A stretch of 64,000 nucleotides of DNA, taken from Coffea arabica (taxonomy: Eukaryota; Streptophyta; Magnoliopsida; Gentianales; Rubiaceae). The notes beneath the pieces were generated by a model, which was not told where the DNA came from, made no database searches, and saw only the letters and a list, made by a program, of their open reading frames with translations. The stretch spans positions 6,822,501-6,886,500 of the forward strand of contig NC_092317.1 in assembly GCF_036785885.1 (NCBI RefSeq). Reading direction: 5' to 3'. Shown here piece after piece: positions 36,620 to 48,621 of the stretch. Made by a program: the position numbers and the translations under genes. Each line of letters opens with the position of its first letter. The first letter of the stretch is position 1.

Positions 36620-37707
36620 TCCAACTCCTCTGACCAGGGGCTCACCAATTTTTGTTAGATTATGTAGTAATTTATATCATAGAGCAAGGAACTTTCCTGG
36701 TTCAAGAGTGTAGATGAATGTAACACATATCCACTTTAGATTAAACCAGCTGCATTTTTTTTTTTTACTTTATTAAGGGCAGGACAGGAACTTTATTTAT
36801 TTATTTATTTTTTGAAGGAAGGCAGGACAGGAACTCAATCAAATGTATGCAACTGAAGAAACAACCCTAAGTTGTCAAGGATCATGTTAAAATGTACCAA
36901 TTTCTTCGACATTGGTTAACTTGCTGCCCTAAAATATTGGGTACATTGAAGCGTGAAAGATGGGGGGGCCAAAAAGGGTTTCATGGAGAAACAGAGAGGA
37001 ATATTGTGCCATTTTCATCTAACAGCAAAAAAATTAAAAATTAAAAACATTATTTTCAAGAGAGGTAAGAACATTTATTGCCCTATAACAAGTATTGAGT
37101 TGCTGCATGCACCCCTACACAACCATCTTTTCACTTTGTACCTTAAAAGTATCAATTTTATTGTTTTAGTACCTCATTCCATTATTCTATTACGCATTAT
37201 TCAAATCACTTAAAAATATTATTTTTATTAAAATTAACTAAAAAAATTCTTTAGTGCCCTTATTTCGCATCTACATGCTGGAAATTCTCTTACGACACTA
37301 AAATCACTTTTTTTCAAATATGGCAATGAGAATTTGTCGACTTTCATTTATCCGAATTTGGTGTGACAAATTTATGGGCAGGAAGTACAATTTGTGATAG
37401 TTTACAGGAGCAAATTGCAATTAATCCCCAGAAATATTTTCTATGCGACCAATCGCGGAATCTCAGGATTCCAAGAATCCCAACAACTCCCATCAATGTC
37501 CGAGCGAATGAACGGATTCCACTTCCAACGGCGGGCTCCCTTTGACTTCTCCCTTTCCTTCCAGCAATGAATGCAAGAAGGACAAAACCCAGACACACAA
37601 AACACCTTACGAACGACAAAGAAAAAACGCGCACAACACACACTGGCGCACCGAACATCCACTTAGCTTAGTTTGAGAGGCGGGTAGACTGTGGAGAAGC
37701 AGTGGCA
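36620..37707. other. Intergenic region between HRQ1 and asparaginase
   Basis: Holds the HRQ1 3' UTR and the asparaginase promoter. A TTTA tetranucleotide run is at about 36792-36811. Open frames on both strands (for example 36953-37213 and 37344-37662) lack family features and overlap the asparaginase leader. No clear TATA box was found. Confidence 0.45.
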
Positions 37708-40700
37708 ATGGGGTGGGCAATAGCATTGCACGGCGGCGCCGGTGACATCCCAAAAGATTTGCCACCAGAACGACGTAAACCCCGCGAAGCCACCCTTCGC
37801 CGCTGCTTAGAGATCGGAGTTGCAGCTCTCAAAGCCCACAAATCTGCCTTGGATGTTGTTGAACTTGTGGTATCGTTATATTTATTCACTCGTTCATATA
37901 TATTGATAATCATGAGCAAATCTTTTTGTCGGTTTAGTTTTTTGTCTTTGTTTGCTTTTCTTTTTTTTCTTTTGAAGTGGAGTGGCAACAAATTTTTGTT
38001 TAGTATCCATTTTAGATCACATTTCAACATTTCTTAGCATGAAAATTGCATCATGCTTTTTTCCTTGAGAGTTGATCTGAACTTAAGGATTGTTTATTTT
38101 TTTGCTATCTTTTGTTGTTTTAATAGGCATCTATGAAGCACCCAAGCTCCCCTAACAATGCCTTTTATGCGTTTGTTCTTCAGTTTATAGTGCATATCGA
38201 CAACCTAATTTGTTGCAAAGGACAGAAGTGCCATGAGATGAGATGCTAGCTAGGTGTTTACTCTGTTTCATGTATTTTTATAACAATTGAGCTAGTGTGT
38301 GTCATTTTGTCTGCGTGTGTCCGCGTGGTGGTTCTGTTTGTAACTATTGAAAATCTGGGCTGTTTACGGGCTTTGCGTTGAACAATCTTGTTTTAGTAGC
38401 ATAATTCGTATTCTATATGGTTATATTCATAGTGACTTTATAGAAATTTGTCTCATTCACTACGTTCTACCTATAGAATTTGGCAAATATGCCTCTGAAC
38501 ACAGGATGCTATGATAATGTAATGATTGGTTTTGAAAAAGTTAGAAGATAATGGTTTCTTAAAACCAACAAAGGATATTACTGTTTTATGGAATTACTGC
38601 TTCTCATGTAGTTTTGATTATCTTATTTACTGTTTCATGGATTTTTTTTTTCTTGACTTGGTGAACAGGTACGGGAACTGGAAAATTGTCCACACTTCAA
38701 TGCTGGCAGAGGATCTGTACTGACAACAGATGGCACTGTGGAAATGGAAGCTTCTATCATGGATGGTAAAACGAAAAATTGTGGAGCTGTTTCTGGTCTT
38801 ACCACGGTTGTCAATGCCATTTCTCTAGCCAGGCTGGTCATGGAGAAGACTCCTCATATATACCTTGCATTTGATGGAGCAGAGGCTTTCGCCCGGGAAC
38901 AAGTATGTGAATCCTCGTAAAAATATCTGTATCTTTTTCTTTTTCTTGTTAACCATCCAGACACAAATGCTAGGGCTTTCCAGTTGTATAAACTCTGTGC
39001 CAGTTGCGATTTGCATACTTCTGCTATTGCTGAAAACTCATCCATAGAGGTGGCTCATTAGGATTAGATTTTGTTTCCACTTGATTCAGTAGATGGAATT
39101 GATATTACCAAATGAAAGAAAAAAAAGTAGACCACATTTATGGGTTTGCCTTCTCACAAATGTTTGCATTTTCGTCCTTGTATCCGTGTGACTTCTTTTA
39201 AAATAAAGATTCATTCTGTGGAGTAACTTCAATTTGACTCTATTGGATGTATGGTACTTTGAGATTAGAATATCTGGTGAGAATAATTCTACCTCATATT
39301 TTTCTTCTTATCTAATCTCACTTGCATTAACCCTCAGATATTAGCAGATTTGTAAACCATTTTTTATTCTGTTATGATGATCTTTATTGATGTTTGTCAT
39401 TTGTTGTTTTATAGTCTTTTAGAGATTCTAACTTTGTGTTCTCTTCTACACTCATGGGTATGCAGGCGGGGAGGGACACAAAGATCTATATTTTTCCTCA
39501 AATAGTTCATATATAAACTGTAGATTATTCTTGGCTAAATAAAGGCAAATCTAGAAACGAAAGGAAGTATGAAATGATTTGTTTGCAACCATCATTGTCA
39601 CCTCATTGTTTCTTGTAGTACTATGGATGCTTTACTAGCTGTAAAGTCTGGTGTATGTCACCCATTTTTCTGGACTTGAATTTGTCCTTCATGGTGAATA
39701 TTCCTTACTGTTGCAGATATTAATTTTCTTTATGTCCAGTCTTAATGGTTCCTTATTATTGTTTTCCCGTTGGTTTTTTCAATTTCCCACCAACAATATT
39801 TATCCTTTTTCCATCATTAAGAGCAGTTGCTGAACAATTTCTTTTACATCATTGGATCTGTGATGAGTAGTTTAGTTGTACTTCTAGACAGTATCTTTCC
39901 TTTTCCAGTACTGTTTTTAACTGAAACAAAAATGGTTGCCTCAATTATATTAGTTTTGAAAAAATTGCAATATGCCTTTAGGGGGTTGAAACTGTAGACT
40001 CGAGCCATTTCATCACTCCTGAAAACATTGAGAGGCTGAAGCAGGCAAGAGAAGCTAACAGAGTTCAGGTATGGTTCTACAATCTTTTGGTCACAAATTT
40101 TGCCAGAAGTCCATAATTGATTTTAGCTCACAATATTCTGACTCTACATGCTTCAGATACATGATTTTCTGTGTCTTTGTATGTTCAATCATAAGGAATT
40201 TTCCTGCAACCACGGCCAAGTGGGGACAGTCAGTTCTATATTCTTGAAGTTGTGGTTTAATCTTGCTCTTCCTCCTGATGGACCCATGAACGAAAAATCT
40301 GAAAAAGACGATCTTATTTATGAAAGCTTCTTTTTAGGTTATGCGTTTACTTCTTATAGAATAAATATTGACATAGTTCTCATTCTGGTATCTAAGAACA
40401 GTGTGGAATCTGTTCTAACAGTAAAATATATGATGCTTGAAGTGCCTACTCATATGACTTCAAATTATCTTTTTGAGCGAGATTCCAGTGTAGTAGGTTT
40501 CTGCCAGGCCCTTGTGTACTGATTTACTGCCTTGGGCCCCATGCACCTTGTGTAGATGTATTAAGAAAGTGAATCAGAAGTATTTGGGTTTCAGTTTCTG
40601 AAAAGAATGTGGAAAGGTTCACTTCATAAATTACTTCTGGGCAAATATGTCGATATGGTGAAACTTAACCCCAAATTCTGTTGGTTTGTGAGGATACATG

Positions 40701-41782
40701 ATAAAGGATTAGTACATTACTCCTAGGTTTGTTAAACCTAGTATTTTGGCATATAATGTATCCTATGATACCTTCTTATTTTGAATTAATTAACATACTA
40801 ATGAAATGGCCCAAATACATCAAATGAAAGGTGAACATACTTGCAGAGTGGCAAACACATTAGCAAAGATTTATGCTTATATGCAATATGAATTTCACTT
40901 GGATTCTTATTGAAGCAATGGGTTTTTTAGTTAGAAAAGAGCTTCTAGGCATTGATCACCATACTTTTGGAGAATAAACCCATGGTCTTCATTCATGAAT
41001 TGTTGGGTAGTCTTGTTTTGAGAATTGGTTAGCCAATTTAGCTCAAGATATCAGTTGTGCTTAAAGTTTTTGATTGCATACAATTCTTATTTCAAGGATA
41101 AAGAGAAATTTTGGACTCTTCTCCACTGATTGGTCTTAAGTGAGAAAGATTACATAAATGATGCTGTAGGACAATTTGGAATTTAAGATGACTTAAAAAG
41201 GAGAAACTAATAAGATAATATGGTATGCATAAATAACCAGTTTTATGTTCAAAGTTTACCTTTGCTTGAATTGAAACTGCTAATCCTTCTGCACATTCCC
41301 AGATAGACTATACCCAACCTATTAAAAAAGCTCCAAAGATAGCACCAGTTCCAGAGGGGGACCAAATTGGTACTGTTGGATGCGTGGCCATTGATACACA
41401 GGGGAATTTAGCTACTGCTACTTCTACTGGTGGGTTAGTCAACAAGATGGTGGGTAGAATTGGTGACACTCCCATCATTGGCACAGGGACATATGCCAAC
41501 CATTTGTGTGCAGTTTCGGCTACTGGCAAAGGTGAATCCATAATTCGTGCTACTGTTGGTAGAGATGTGGCTGCTCTCATGGAGTATAAAGGGCTCTCAC
41601 TCGAGGATGCTGCAGCTTATGTTGTTGAGGAAGGTGCACCAAAGGGCACTGTCGGCTTGGTTGCTGTGTCTGCCACAGGCGAAGTAACCATGCCATATAA
41701 TACAACTGGTATGTTTAGAGCTTGTGCAACAGAAGCTGGTCATACTGAACTCGGAATTTGGAGTAGTGAGTCAAATGAGTAA
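37708..41782 (+). CDS. ASPGA1: Isoaspartyl peptidase / L-asparaginase (Ntn-hydrolase)
   Basis: Hydrolyses L-asparagine to aspartate and ammonia, and removes isoaspartyl residues from peptides; cytosolic nitrogen remobilisation. Exons, all phase 0: 37708-37869, 38669-38902, 39982-40068 and 41303-41782, giving 320 aa, normal for the plant enzyme. The N-terminus [14 protein letters not shown] is the family hallmark. NAGRGSVLT and [20 protein letters not shown] form the alpha-subunit core. The autocleavage site is the Gly-Thr in [13 protein letters not shown], making Thr185 the N-terminal nucleophile of the beta subunit. [11 protein letters not shown] and [19 protein letters not shown] supply substrate-binding residues. 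An upstream in-frame GTG at 37702 is not needed; ATG at 37708 matches the family N-terminus. It sits directly downstream of HRQ1, as I recall for Arabidopsis. All key residues are present. Confidence 0.97.
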
Positions 41783-42706
41783 ATGATATTGAGTAATCGC
41801 TTTTGTTGGTGTTTGAGTTCCAACAACTTACTACAATGTAGACCTATTGTTGCGGATTGAGATGTGATGTTTGTGTCTGCTAAAATGTTTTTGCAGATTG
41901 ATAGATTTTCATCCTGGCATATAATGGTGCTTCTTGTGATACTTTGCCTTCTGATAGGATATGGAATTCTGTTGTGCTGCTGTCAGTTTTCAATCTCCGG
42001 GGTCAAAAAATCAGTCTAGAAAACCTTCATGCCTCATCAGCTTCATGATTCTCAATTTTTACACCAAACCTCCGCCTCATCGAGTATTGCGAACGATTCT
42101 GCTCAAATTTGACGCTTTATTGAGGGTCGCCGCCTCAAATAACTACGATTAGGGGCACATTACATAGTCTGTTGACAGATCCATTCTGCACAGGCATTCA
42201 TTGCCAACTCTAAACTATTTTATCACTGTCCTCATAGTCCAACTTCAAAGATTTTTTTGACCAATTTTTTTAGTTCTTAATATTTTTTACTTGCACCATG
42301 TCAATTATATATAAAATCAGTTTTCAATTCTTAAGCGGCTAAAATGATAACTTGATTAAGTTACTTCTCTATTCCCTTTTTTTTTTTTTTTGAGAGAAAG
42401 TAATGATCTATGAATTCAAAAGCCTGGCTGTCCTCTCTAGTCCTTTGAGCAGGTCCCTACTCCAGACTTCAGCTCTATATTTCTTGGACTTAATGACTTG
42501 ATTTGGTGAACTCATCTGTCTCCTCAAATGAAGATTGAGAGTGAAAAGAAATGCTTGATGGTTTGCACTTTTTAGAGCTGGTTTCTCTGAAATGATCACT
42601 TCGAGAAAACAAGAAAAACATCCTAACGTGGGGGAGAAAAGTTGGAATTAATTAACCCTTCAAAAATTTTACGTTGTAATTGAAAGCATGCAGGAAAACC
42701 AATTAA
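41783..42706. other. 3' flank of asparaginase and gene-free DNA
   Basis: About 200 bases of likely 3' UTR are followed by AT-rich sequence with a T-run at about 42378-42391. The small frames here (41961-42152 and 42408-42599) have no family features. Confidence 0.45.
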
Positions 42707-43619
42707 CTAACTCAAGTTTTTGTTGACGAACATCAAAAAGAAAAGGTAAAATTGGCAATTGTTCTCTGGATCCATCTTGCCAGACTTGTTCACTTCCATA
42801 TTCTCAAGACTCTCAAACCTACACAGCTCAGCAATATCTTCAATCAACCCATTATTCTCTTCCTCACTGGGAAAAGGAAAATCTAGGAACTTAGCAATCT
42901 CTTTCAGACCCAATATTGTATCCCTTTTAAGACCCTCGTATTTGAGAAACAGTACCTTCTCAGGGTTCTTTGAACTTGCATTCCAATATCCCAGCCTTTG
43001 GTCCCAAAAGGGCCCAAAAAATTGTTTCCCCTGGAGAAATAACTCGAGAGCTTCATCAAATGCAATGCCTTTCTTTGCCGTAACCTCATTTTGTTGCATA
43101 AATTGCCATAAGGAGATAAACTGGTCCAAAGGGTTCCTACAAAGATATATAATCGAAAGCAGAACTTGGGAGGGCATGATATGGAATGTGAGTTGACAGA
43201 ATTAAAGGACCAAAGAGAAGTAGTGTTACTTCTACTTCTACTTCTAAGATGATCAAGATCAATCTCACATTTTTTGAGATAGAGTTGCCACTCGAAAGGC
43301 ACCAGTGCATGAGGGCTTGTGCTTTTAATCAAAGCATAACGGCTACGGTTAACAATGCTAAAAAAACAATGGCTTTCAACCATGTTGTGCCTGCTTTGGG
43401 CCAGGTTGCCAAGAGGATATCATTGTTCTTCGACTGGAAGGCTATTGCAGGTTGAAGCATAGATTCGGGGCACCAAAAGCCATTGAATTGCAGCATAAAC
43501 CTACCATTAAAGCTTCTCTCTCTTGGAAGTGACACTTCTCGAGTTTGATCATCATCATCACATTCTTCTTTACGTTCGGAACTAATGTTGTGGACTGAAA
43601 CCTGCGATTCATTCTCCAT
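42707..43619 (-). pseudogene. Cytosolic sulfotransferase (SOT) pseudogene
   Basis: Plant SOTs transfer sulfate from PAPS to small hydroxylated substrates and are usually intronless, about 320-350 aa. Here the family sequence is spread over three frames. It opens at ATG 43619-43617 (MENESQVSV), with the 5'-phosphosulfate loop WPKAGTTWLKA. It shifts frame at a T-run at about 43365 into SIVNRSRYAL ... HALVPFEWQLYL ... DLDHLRS. It then passes through an inserted AGAAGT-repeat stretch (about 43232-43249) and another shift near 43165 into PSQVLLSIIYLCRNPLDQFISLW, the 3'-phosphate-binding motif. The C-terminal RKGxxGDW segment needed for PAPS binding is missing; after NKSGKMDPENNCQFY the frame runs into unrelated residues and stops at 42707. 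Several independent lesions make this a clear pseudogene unless the sequence is faulty. Confidence 0.88.
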
Positions 43620-44511
43620 GAATAAGTTAATTAACAAAAGGCTAGTGACTCAAGCCTAAAGAGGAGAAGTCTATGCTTGAAAGGTGATTGGCAGCGAGAA
43701 CTTAATTAGAAGTTCGTATGTCTCTTATATAAAAGTATATAATGCTAGAATACCTTTAAAAAAAAAAGACAAAAATCATAAATTTTGTCCGGAGATATTT
43801 CAGCTAAAGTTTTTGTCTTTTTGAAACTTTTGCAACCATTGTAACCGTCACACAATCAATTCAAGAAAAAGTCTTTTGACAATGGTAATGTTTATTACTT
43901 TTGTGACAATGTTAAAAAATGTGAAATTTAGCTGTCGGGGCAACTCTGGATGGTTCATGTGGAGGGAAGGCCATTGATGTAATGCCTCTTTCTGTTGTTG
44001 CTTTATAACGGGTGTCTAAGCCATCCAAAAGCACGTCCATTGGACCATTGCACAATTTTTCTCTCCCTCAGTTAATCTTCAATGAATTACCAAACGTGGG
44101 GTTGTGGCCCTTAACTCTTTCTCTGCTTTCCCCTTTTCAAGTGACTATACCAAAACATTCCTTTGGGCTGGATGTTTCTCAACCTGAGTTAAGCCGAACC
44201 AAATTCTTGTATTTCAGGATGCCCAGGGAGATCCAATCGTACCGACAGAATTCGCGGCAAACAATCACGAAATAAAAGATGAACCCCGGAAAAGAAAACT
44301 CGGAAAAAAAAAAAGATCATTCGTTACGATTTGATCTACATCACGACTCCAATAGCGTAGAAACTCGTACTAAAAATTACATATTTACAATTTAACAGAT
44401 TCAATAGATTGGAAAAATTATAGACAAATCTGAAATTCAAAAAATTAAGAGTTGTACAGATCGTTGCAACTCCTTCTGTGCATGTTACAATCGCTAATCA
44501 ACGGTTTTACA
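43620..44511. other. Gene-free DNA upstream of the sulfotransferase pseudogene
   Basis: AT-rich sequence with no recognisable coding features on either strand. The frame at 44012-44275 has no family features. The stretch ends at the target duplication of the Mutator-like element. Confidence 0.45.
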
Positions 44512-44520
44512 CTTCAATAA

Positions 44521-46784
44521 GGGTTAATATCAGAAACCTCCCTTGAGGTTTCTTCTAATCACATCTAGCACCCCTCATGTTTTTGAAATCACACTTAGCA
44601 CCCCTAGAATGACAACTTTGGTATCTTGTCAGCCCCTCTATTTGAAAATGGTAGTAAAAAATGAATTGTAGGAGAGAGACTTTATTTTTGTTCCACTTTT
44701 ACCCAAAGCCCAAAATGATTAGTGAATTTTAGAAGATAAAAATAGAAATAAATAGGCATATGATATTAATTTAGAAGCTGTGGGTGTAAAAGTGTAATAA
44801 AAAGAATGTTATAACTAATTATCAGAGATTTTGGCGATATAGAGATGCATAACTAATTATGGACCTGGGGCCGGAACGGTTGCACTCCGGAAGCTTGTGT
44901 GCATTTTGCACACGGTGTAACATCATTTGTACACGTTGTAACACTAAAACAACAGCGAGTAATTATACTATCTTTAACAGCAGTAACCGTCCCTGCCCCT
45001 TCTCCACTAATTACATAGTCCATGATACTACATTGGATCAGTCTAGTAACATGATACGTAAGCCTTATATTGCAATCCAATTCTGAACAAAAACACCATC
45101 TACAACTAGTTGTTTAAATGGTGAGGATTGCAATGCACAAAACTATACACAAGTAGTTCTAAGATTAGTCAAACAGCACCATAAGTGGCAGGAAATATAA
45201 ATCAGATGCACATTGCACCACTTATCAAAAAATTGTCCACAAAAGCTAACATTGCTTCAGTATTGCTGGGAGCTAAGAAAACTAGTACCTAAACTACTTC
45301 AGATACCAAAAGCAAGGATTGCGGGGAACCTTTAGCACTCTCAAAACATCATAGAGAAACTGCTGGTAATAGTGTTAGAGGCCACTATTGCAGCAGTATT
45401 AATGCTAACAGAAGTTTCGGCTTGAGATCCACCATTTAGAGTAGCTTGAGCATTTGGTACAAAGGGAATTATACCTTGCTTGTTTACAGCAGCATTGGTT
45501 TTCATTGAAGGTCTTCCTCTTTGCATCAGAAAAGAACAAATTTAAACTTTTTTGCAGCAAAACTTTAAATTACTCCAGTAGTGCACTACTTCTGAATTTT
45601 GCAGCAGCAATGTATGACATTATAATGCTTACCCTCTTAGTAGAAGTGCTTGTGCTAGCCTGCAAATTAACTTGCACATTGACAGCTGCATCTTGTTGGC
45701 GAAAACTTGGATTACTCCCCTGACTTGAAACAACCACTGGCACATTTCCTTGTACATGATCCTAGATCACAGAAGACATGATAAACAAGTTAATAATATG
45801 TGCAACATATATACTTTGGTACATGATCAGATTGAACTTAGTTACCCAAAGCACAGCCCCTGCCAATCCCGTGTTAGCTATGCCTCTACCAGGCATTCCT
45901 CTCCTTAGAGCACCCTGCAATGTAACAACTTCAAAATTGAGCATATAATTATCTAGCTCCCACAAGTTAGCTAATATTTTGTGATTATCAGGACAAATTT
46001 GGTCCCTTTTACATGTATACATAGTCAAGTAACTAACACCTAACGTGATGTATATTTTTGTAAACTAATTGTACCTCATAAATCACCCTGTGTAAAGTAC
46101 TCACAGATAAGCAAGAACTACTCATACAAGTAAAATTACATATCTACTATAGGGAAATGCACAAATTGATCAAAGGGCTAAATAACCATTCGAAATTTAT
46201 GCGTATACATGCACTACCTTTTATAGATATACACAGTCAAGTAACTAACATCTAACATAATGTACATTTTTGTAAACTGATCGTACATCATACATCACCC
46301 CTTGTAAAGTACTCATAAACAAACAAGGACTACTCATACGAGCAAAATTACACATCTACTATAGGGAAATGCATAAATTGATCAAAGGGCTAAATAACCA
46401 TTCCAAATTATGCGTACCATTACACTACCTTTTATAGATATACATAATCAAGTAACTAAGATCTAACATAGTGTACATATTTGTAAATTGATTGTACCTC
46501 ATAAATCACCTCGTGTAAGGTGTTTATAGGCAAATTGTGTGCCAAAACAATGGCATTTTTGTTATTTTCTGGTTTCCAATAATTTTTCTTATTCATTATT
46601 TTTTTCCAGCATTTCCCCGCTTAAAAATTTGCCTGGTGTTGGTGGTTTTTGGGTAATTTCTCACCTTTTGATTAGGACAACCTGTCACATCCTACTGCCA
46701 GGGGTGCTAAGTGTGATTTCAAAAACATGGGGGGTACTAGATGTGATTAGAAGAAACCTCAGGGGAGGTTTCTGATATTAACCC
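44521..46784. mobile_element. Mutator-like element (MULE) with perfect 9-bp target duplication
   Basis: A 2264-bp element. Its ends read GGGTTAATATCAGAAACCTC and the inverse, continuing inward about 45 bp to ACATCTAG. CTTCAATAA flanks both sides (44512-44520 and 46785-46793); a 9-bp duplication is characteristic of Mutator elements. On the minus strand three coding-like blocks are joined by plausible phase-0 splice donors: GALRRGMPGRGIANTGLAGAVLW (about 45910-45845), DHVQGNVPVVVSSQGSNPSF ... STSTSTKR (about 45760-45630) and a RGRPSMKTNAAVNK block (about 45515-45340). These could be the tail of a decayed transposase or a captured host-gene fragment; no catalytic domain was seen. A 212-bp tandem repeat fills 46021-46525. 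Confidence 0.88.
46021..46525. repeat. 212-bp tandem repeat, about 2.4 copies, inside the MULE
   Basis: Units start ATAGTCAAGTAACTAACACC (46021), ACAGTCAAGTAACTAACATC (46233) and ATAATCAAGTAACTAAGATC (46444). Each contains CATCTACTATAGGGAAATGC and AAAGGGCTAAATAACCATTC where complete. Divergence between units is about 10 percent by eye. Confidence 0.9.
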
Positions 46785-46848
46785 CTTCAATAATGATGAT
46801 AAGCTCTGTCAAAATACATTCAAGAAAACTCTCCCTAAGCAAACTTGA

Positions 46849-46928
46849 GAGAAACTTTATTAGAAAAAATAGAATAAAATGAAAAGGAGAGACTTTATTA
46901 GAAAAAAACAGAATAAAACGAAACGAGA
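46849..46928. repeat. 40-bp direct tandem repeat
   Basis: GAGAAACTTTATTAGAAAAA and GAGACTTTATTAGAAAAAAA start 40 bp apart and both lead into CAGAATAAAA/TAGAATAAAA. Two copies only. Confidence 0.7.
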
Positions 46929-48461
46929 TTCATGTGTATGGTCTTCCTCCTGAGGGAAGGCCTTTGAAAAGAGGGGAAAAGGCAGAAAGAAGTTGAAGAA
47001 GAGGAGGTTACGTTAAAGTTCTTGGTCAAGAAAGCATGGTATGGTTTCTACGTGCTGCCTGATTTTCAACAAGCTAGTCACCAAACGGTTGGTGATCTAC
47101 ATTAAACGCTCAAAGTCCGTCCAATTTTTTTTTTGGTCCAATTTTCTGATTTCATTTATGGACAACACTGTTAGATGCCAATGAGTACTACACAGCTAAG
47201 ATCCAGCCAATTAAACGAAACTCAATATGATGAAGGGTTTGGCTAACAAGTGTCTCGGGGCATCTATTAAAATAGGTTCAGATGTCAATCATTTTGATAA
47301 GAATAAAATTAATTTAAAAAATATTTAAATATGGGGAAGATAATAAATATGAGTATATGTATTCATATGATAAATGAGATGTAATTTAATTATATTAATG
47401 AGTGTTTTAAGAGAAACTTGATAAAAAAAAAATTCTATGATTAATTAATGGAAGATGTCATGGCTTTCAAGAGCTATACTACATTTTAATTGTATGATAA
47501 ATTTTATTATCGGTCAGTATAAAAATTATTTTACACTAGCGGATTTGAATATGTGTCACTTGTAAAAAGCGAATTTAAAGTTTGAGTGAATGTATGTCAT
47601 ACATTTGGATCAGTGAACAAACAAAAAATTTACCATAACAATGTAACAAGTTGATAGAATATGCAACAACTATTTTTTTTTTTTTTGTAACAAGAAAGAA
47701 TACAACACACTAATAAAAAATTGTATATGAAGACATGATATTCTAATTGCTAGTTTTGGAACATAAAAGTTGGAATACTCAAAAGAAAAAGGAAAAAAAA
47801 AGGACTAAAAACCAGAACATGTAATTCAACGAATTTTATTTGTCATGTAATCGCCCTTCAAATTCCTAAGAACGACTATATTTTACAAAATCCAAAATAG
47901 AACTTATAGACTTGGAACGATGGAGCAAAACATCATGATTTCCTTTGTTATAGTAATCAACACTTGGTATCTTTGAGAAGAACATTCCTGTGGAAAAAAA
48001 CTGTTTTTGTCGTGATTATTCAACTAATTATGTGATTTGGTCCCATACCACACCTAGTCAAAGACAGGGTGATAAGAATAGGCTAATCAGTTGGACTCTC
48101 ATATGTAATTAAGAAGATCCTCGGCAGCCAATTCAAAATTTGAAACGAATCGATCACAATTATGGTCCATCATTATCGTAAAAGAGACAGCGAAAAAGCA
48201 ACAGTAAAGTGAGGTTAAGAGGTGATTTCGCATTCATGCAACGTTAAAAGAGGTCTACAGGCATGTCTTATTGACAACAGCCTTTGTTCCCCCATGTTAG
48301 CAAAATAATGTGACATTGTCGTCATTTTCCACTATCTTCCATCCAAGCAACGATATAGCATGAGGTTCAAAGATTACCATTCCCACCTTCATTATCACTC
48401 TAATGAATTTTAGGTATGCTTGTTGGCATATGTCTTTAAAATTGTTTCAAAATATCATTTT
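46929..48461. other. Gene-free AT-rich stretch
   Basis: Apart from dispersed repeat copy B (47233-47400), I see AT-rich sequence with A/T runs (for example about 47670-47686). No coding region, RNA gene or terminal-repeat element could be supported. Confidence 0.45.
47233..47400. repeat. Dispersed repeat, copy B
   Basis: AAGGGTTTGGCTAACAAGTG ... AGGTTCAGATGTCAAT ... GTATTCATATGATAAATGAG matches copy A at 31935-32090 in order and spacing, with more AT drift. It ends near TTAATGAGTGTTTTAAG, which may be the inverse of the left end and would suggest a small TIR element. Confidence 0.5.
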
Positions 48462-48471
48462 GATACCCAAT

Positions 48472-48611
48472 GTTTTTTTTTTTTTTTTTGTGCAGAGCCT
48501 TGCTCCAAGGATACACAGCAAGGTAGCACATGGGAATCAATCACGAGACCTGCTGATAACTACCAGATTATGAAATCAGTCGGACTCACCAGTTGGACTA
48601 CCCGCGGAGGC
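48472..48611 (-). mobile_element. tRNA-derived SINE with target-site duplication
   Basis: Read on the minus strand, the element starts GCCTCCGCGGGTAGTCCAAC with an A-box-like TAGTCCAACTGG. Lower down a degenerate B-box-like GTGATTGATTCCC follows. It then has a short unrelated body and ends in a long A-tail (T-run at about 48474-48489 on the plus strand). Flanking copies TGATACCCAA (48462-48471) and TGATACCTAA (48612-48621) match at 9 of 10 positions, as expected for LINE-type integration. A complete SINE of about 140 bp. Confidence 0.85.
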
Positions 48612-48621
48612 TGATACCTAA

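Noticed and set aside
37344-37662. Minus-strand frames of about 73-104 codons just upstream of asparaginase
   Set aside because: They overlap the asparaginase leader, show no family features and sit where the promoter of the plus-strand gene must be.
41308-41580. Minus-strand frame of 90 codons
   Set aside because: Antisense to the last asparaginase exon, which has clear family motifs.
42759-43196. Plus-strand open frame of 145 codons
   Set aside because: It is the antisense shadow of the sulfotransferase pseudogene.
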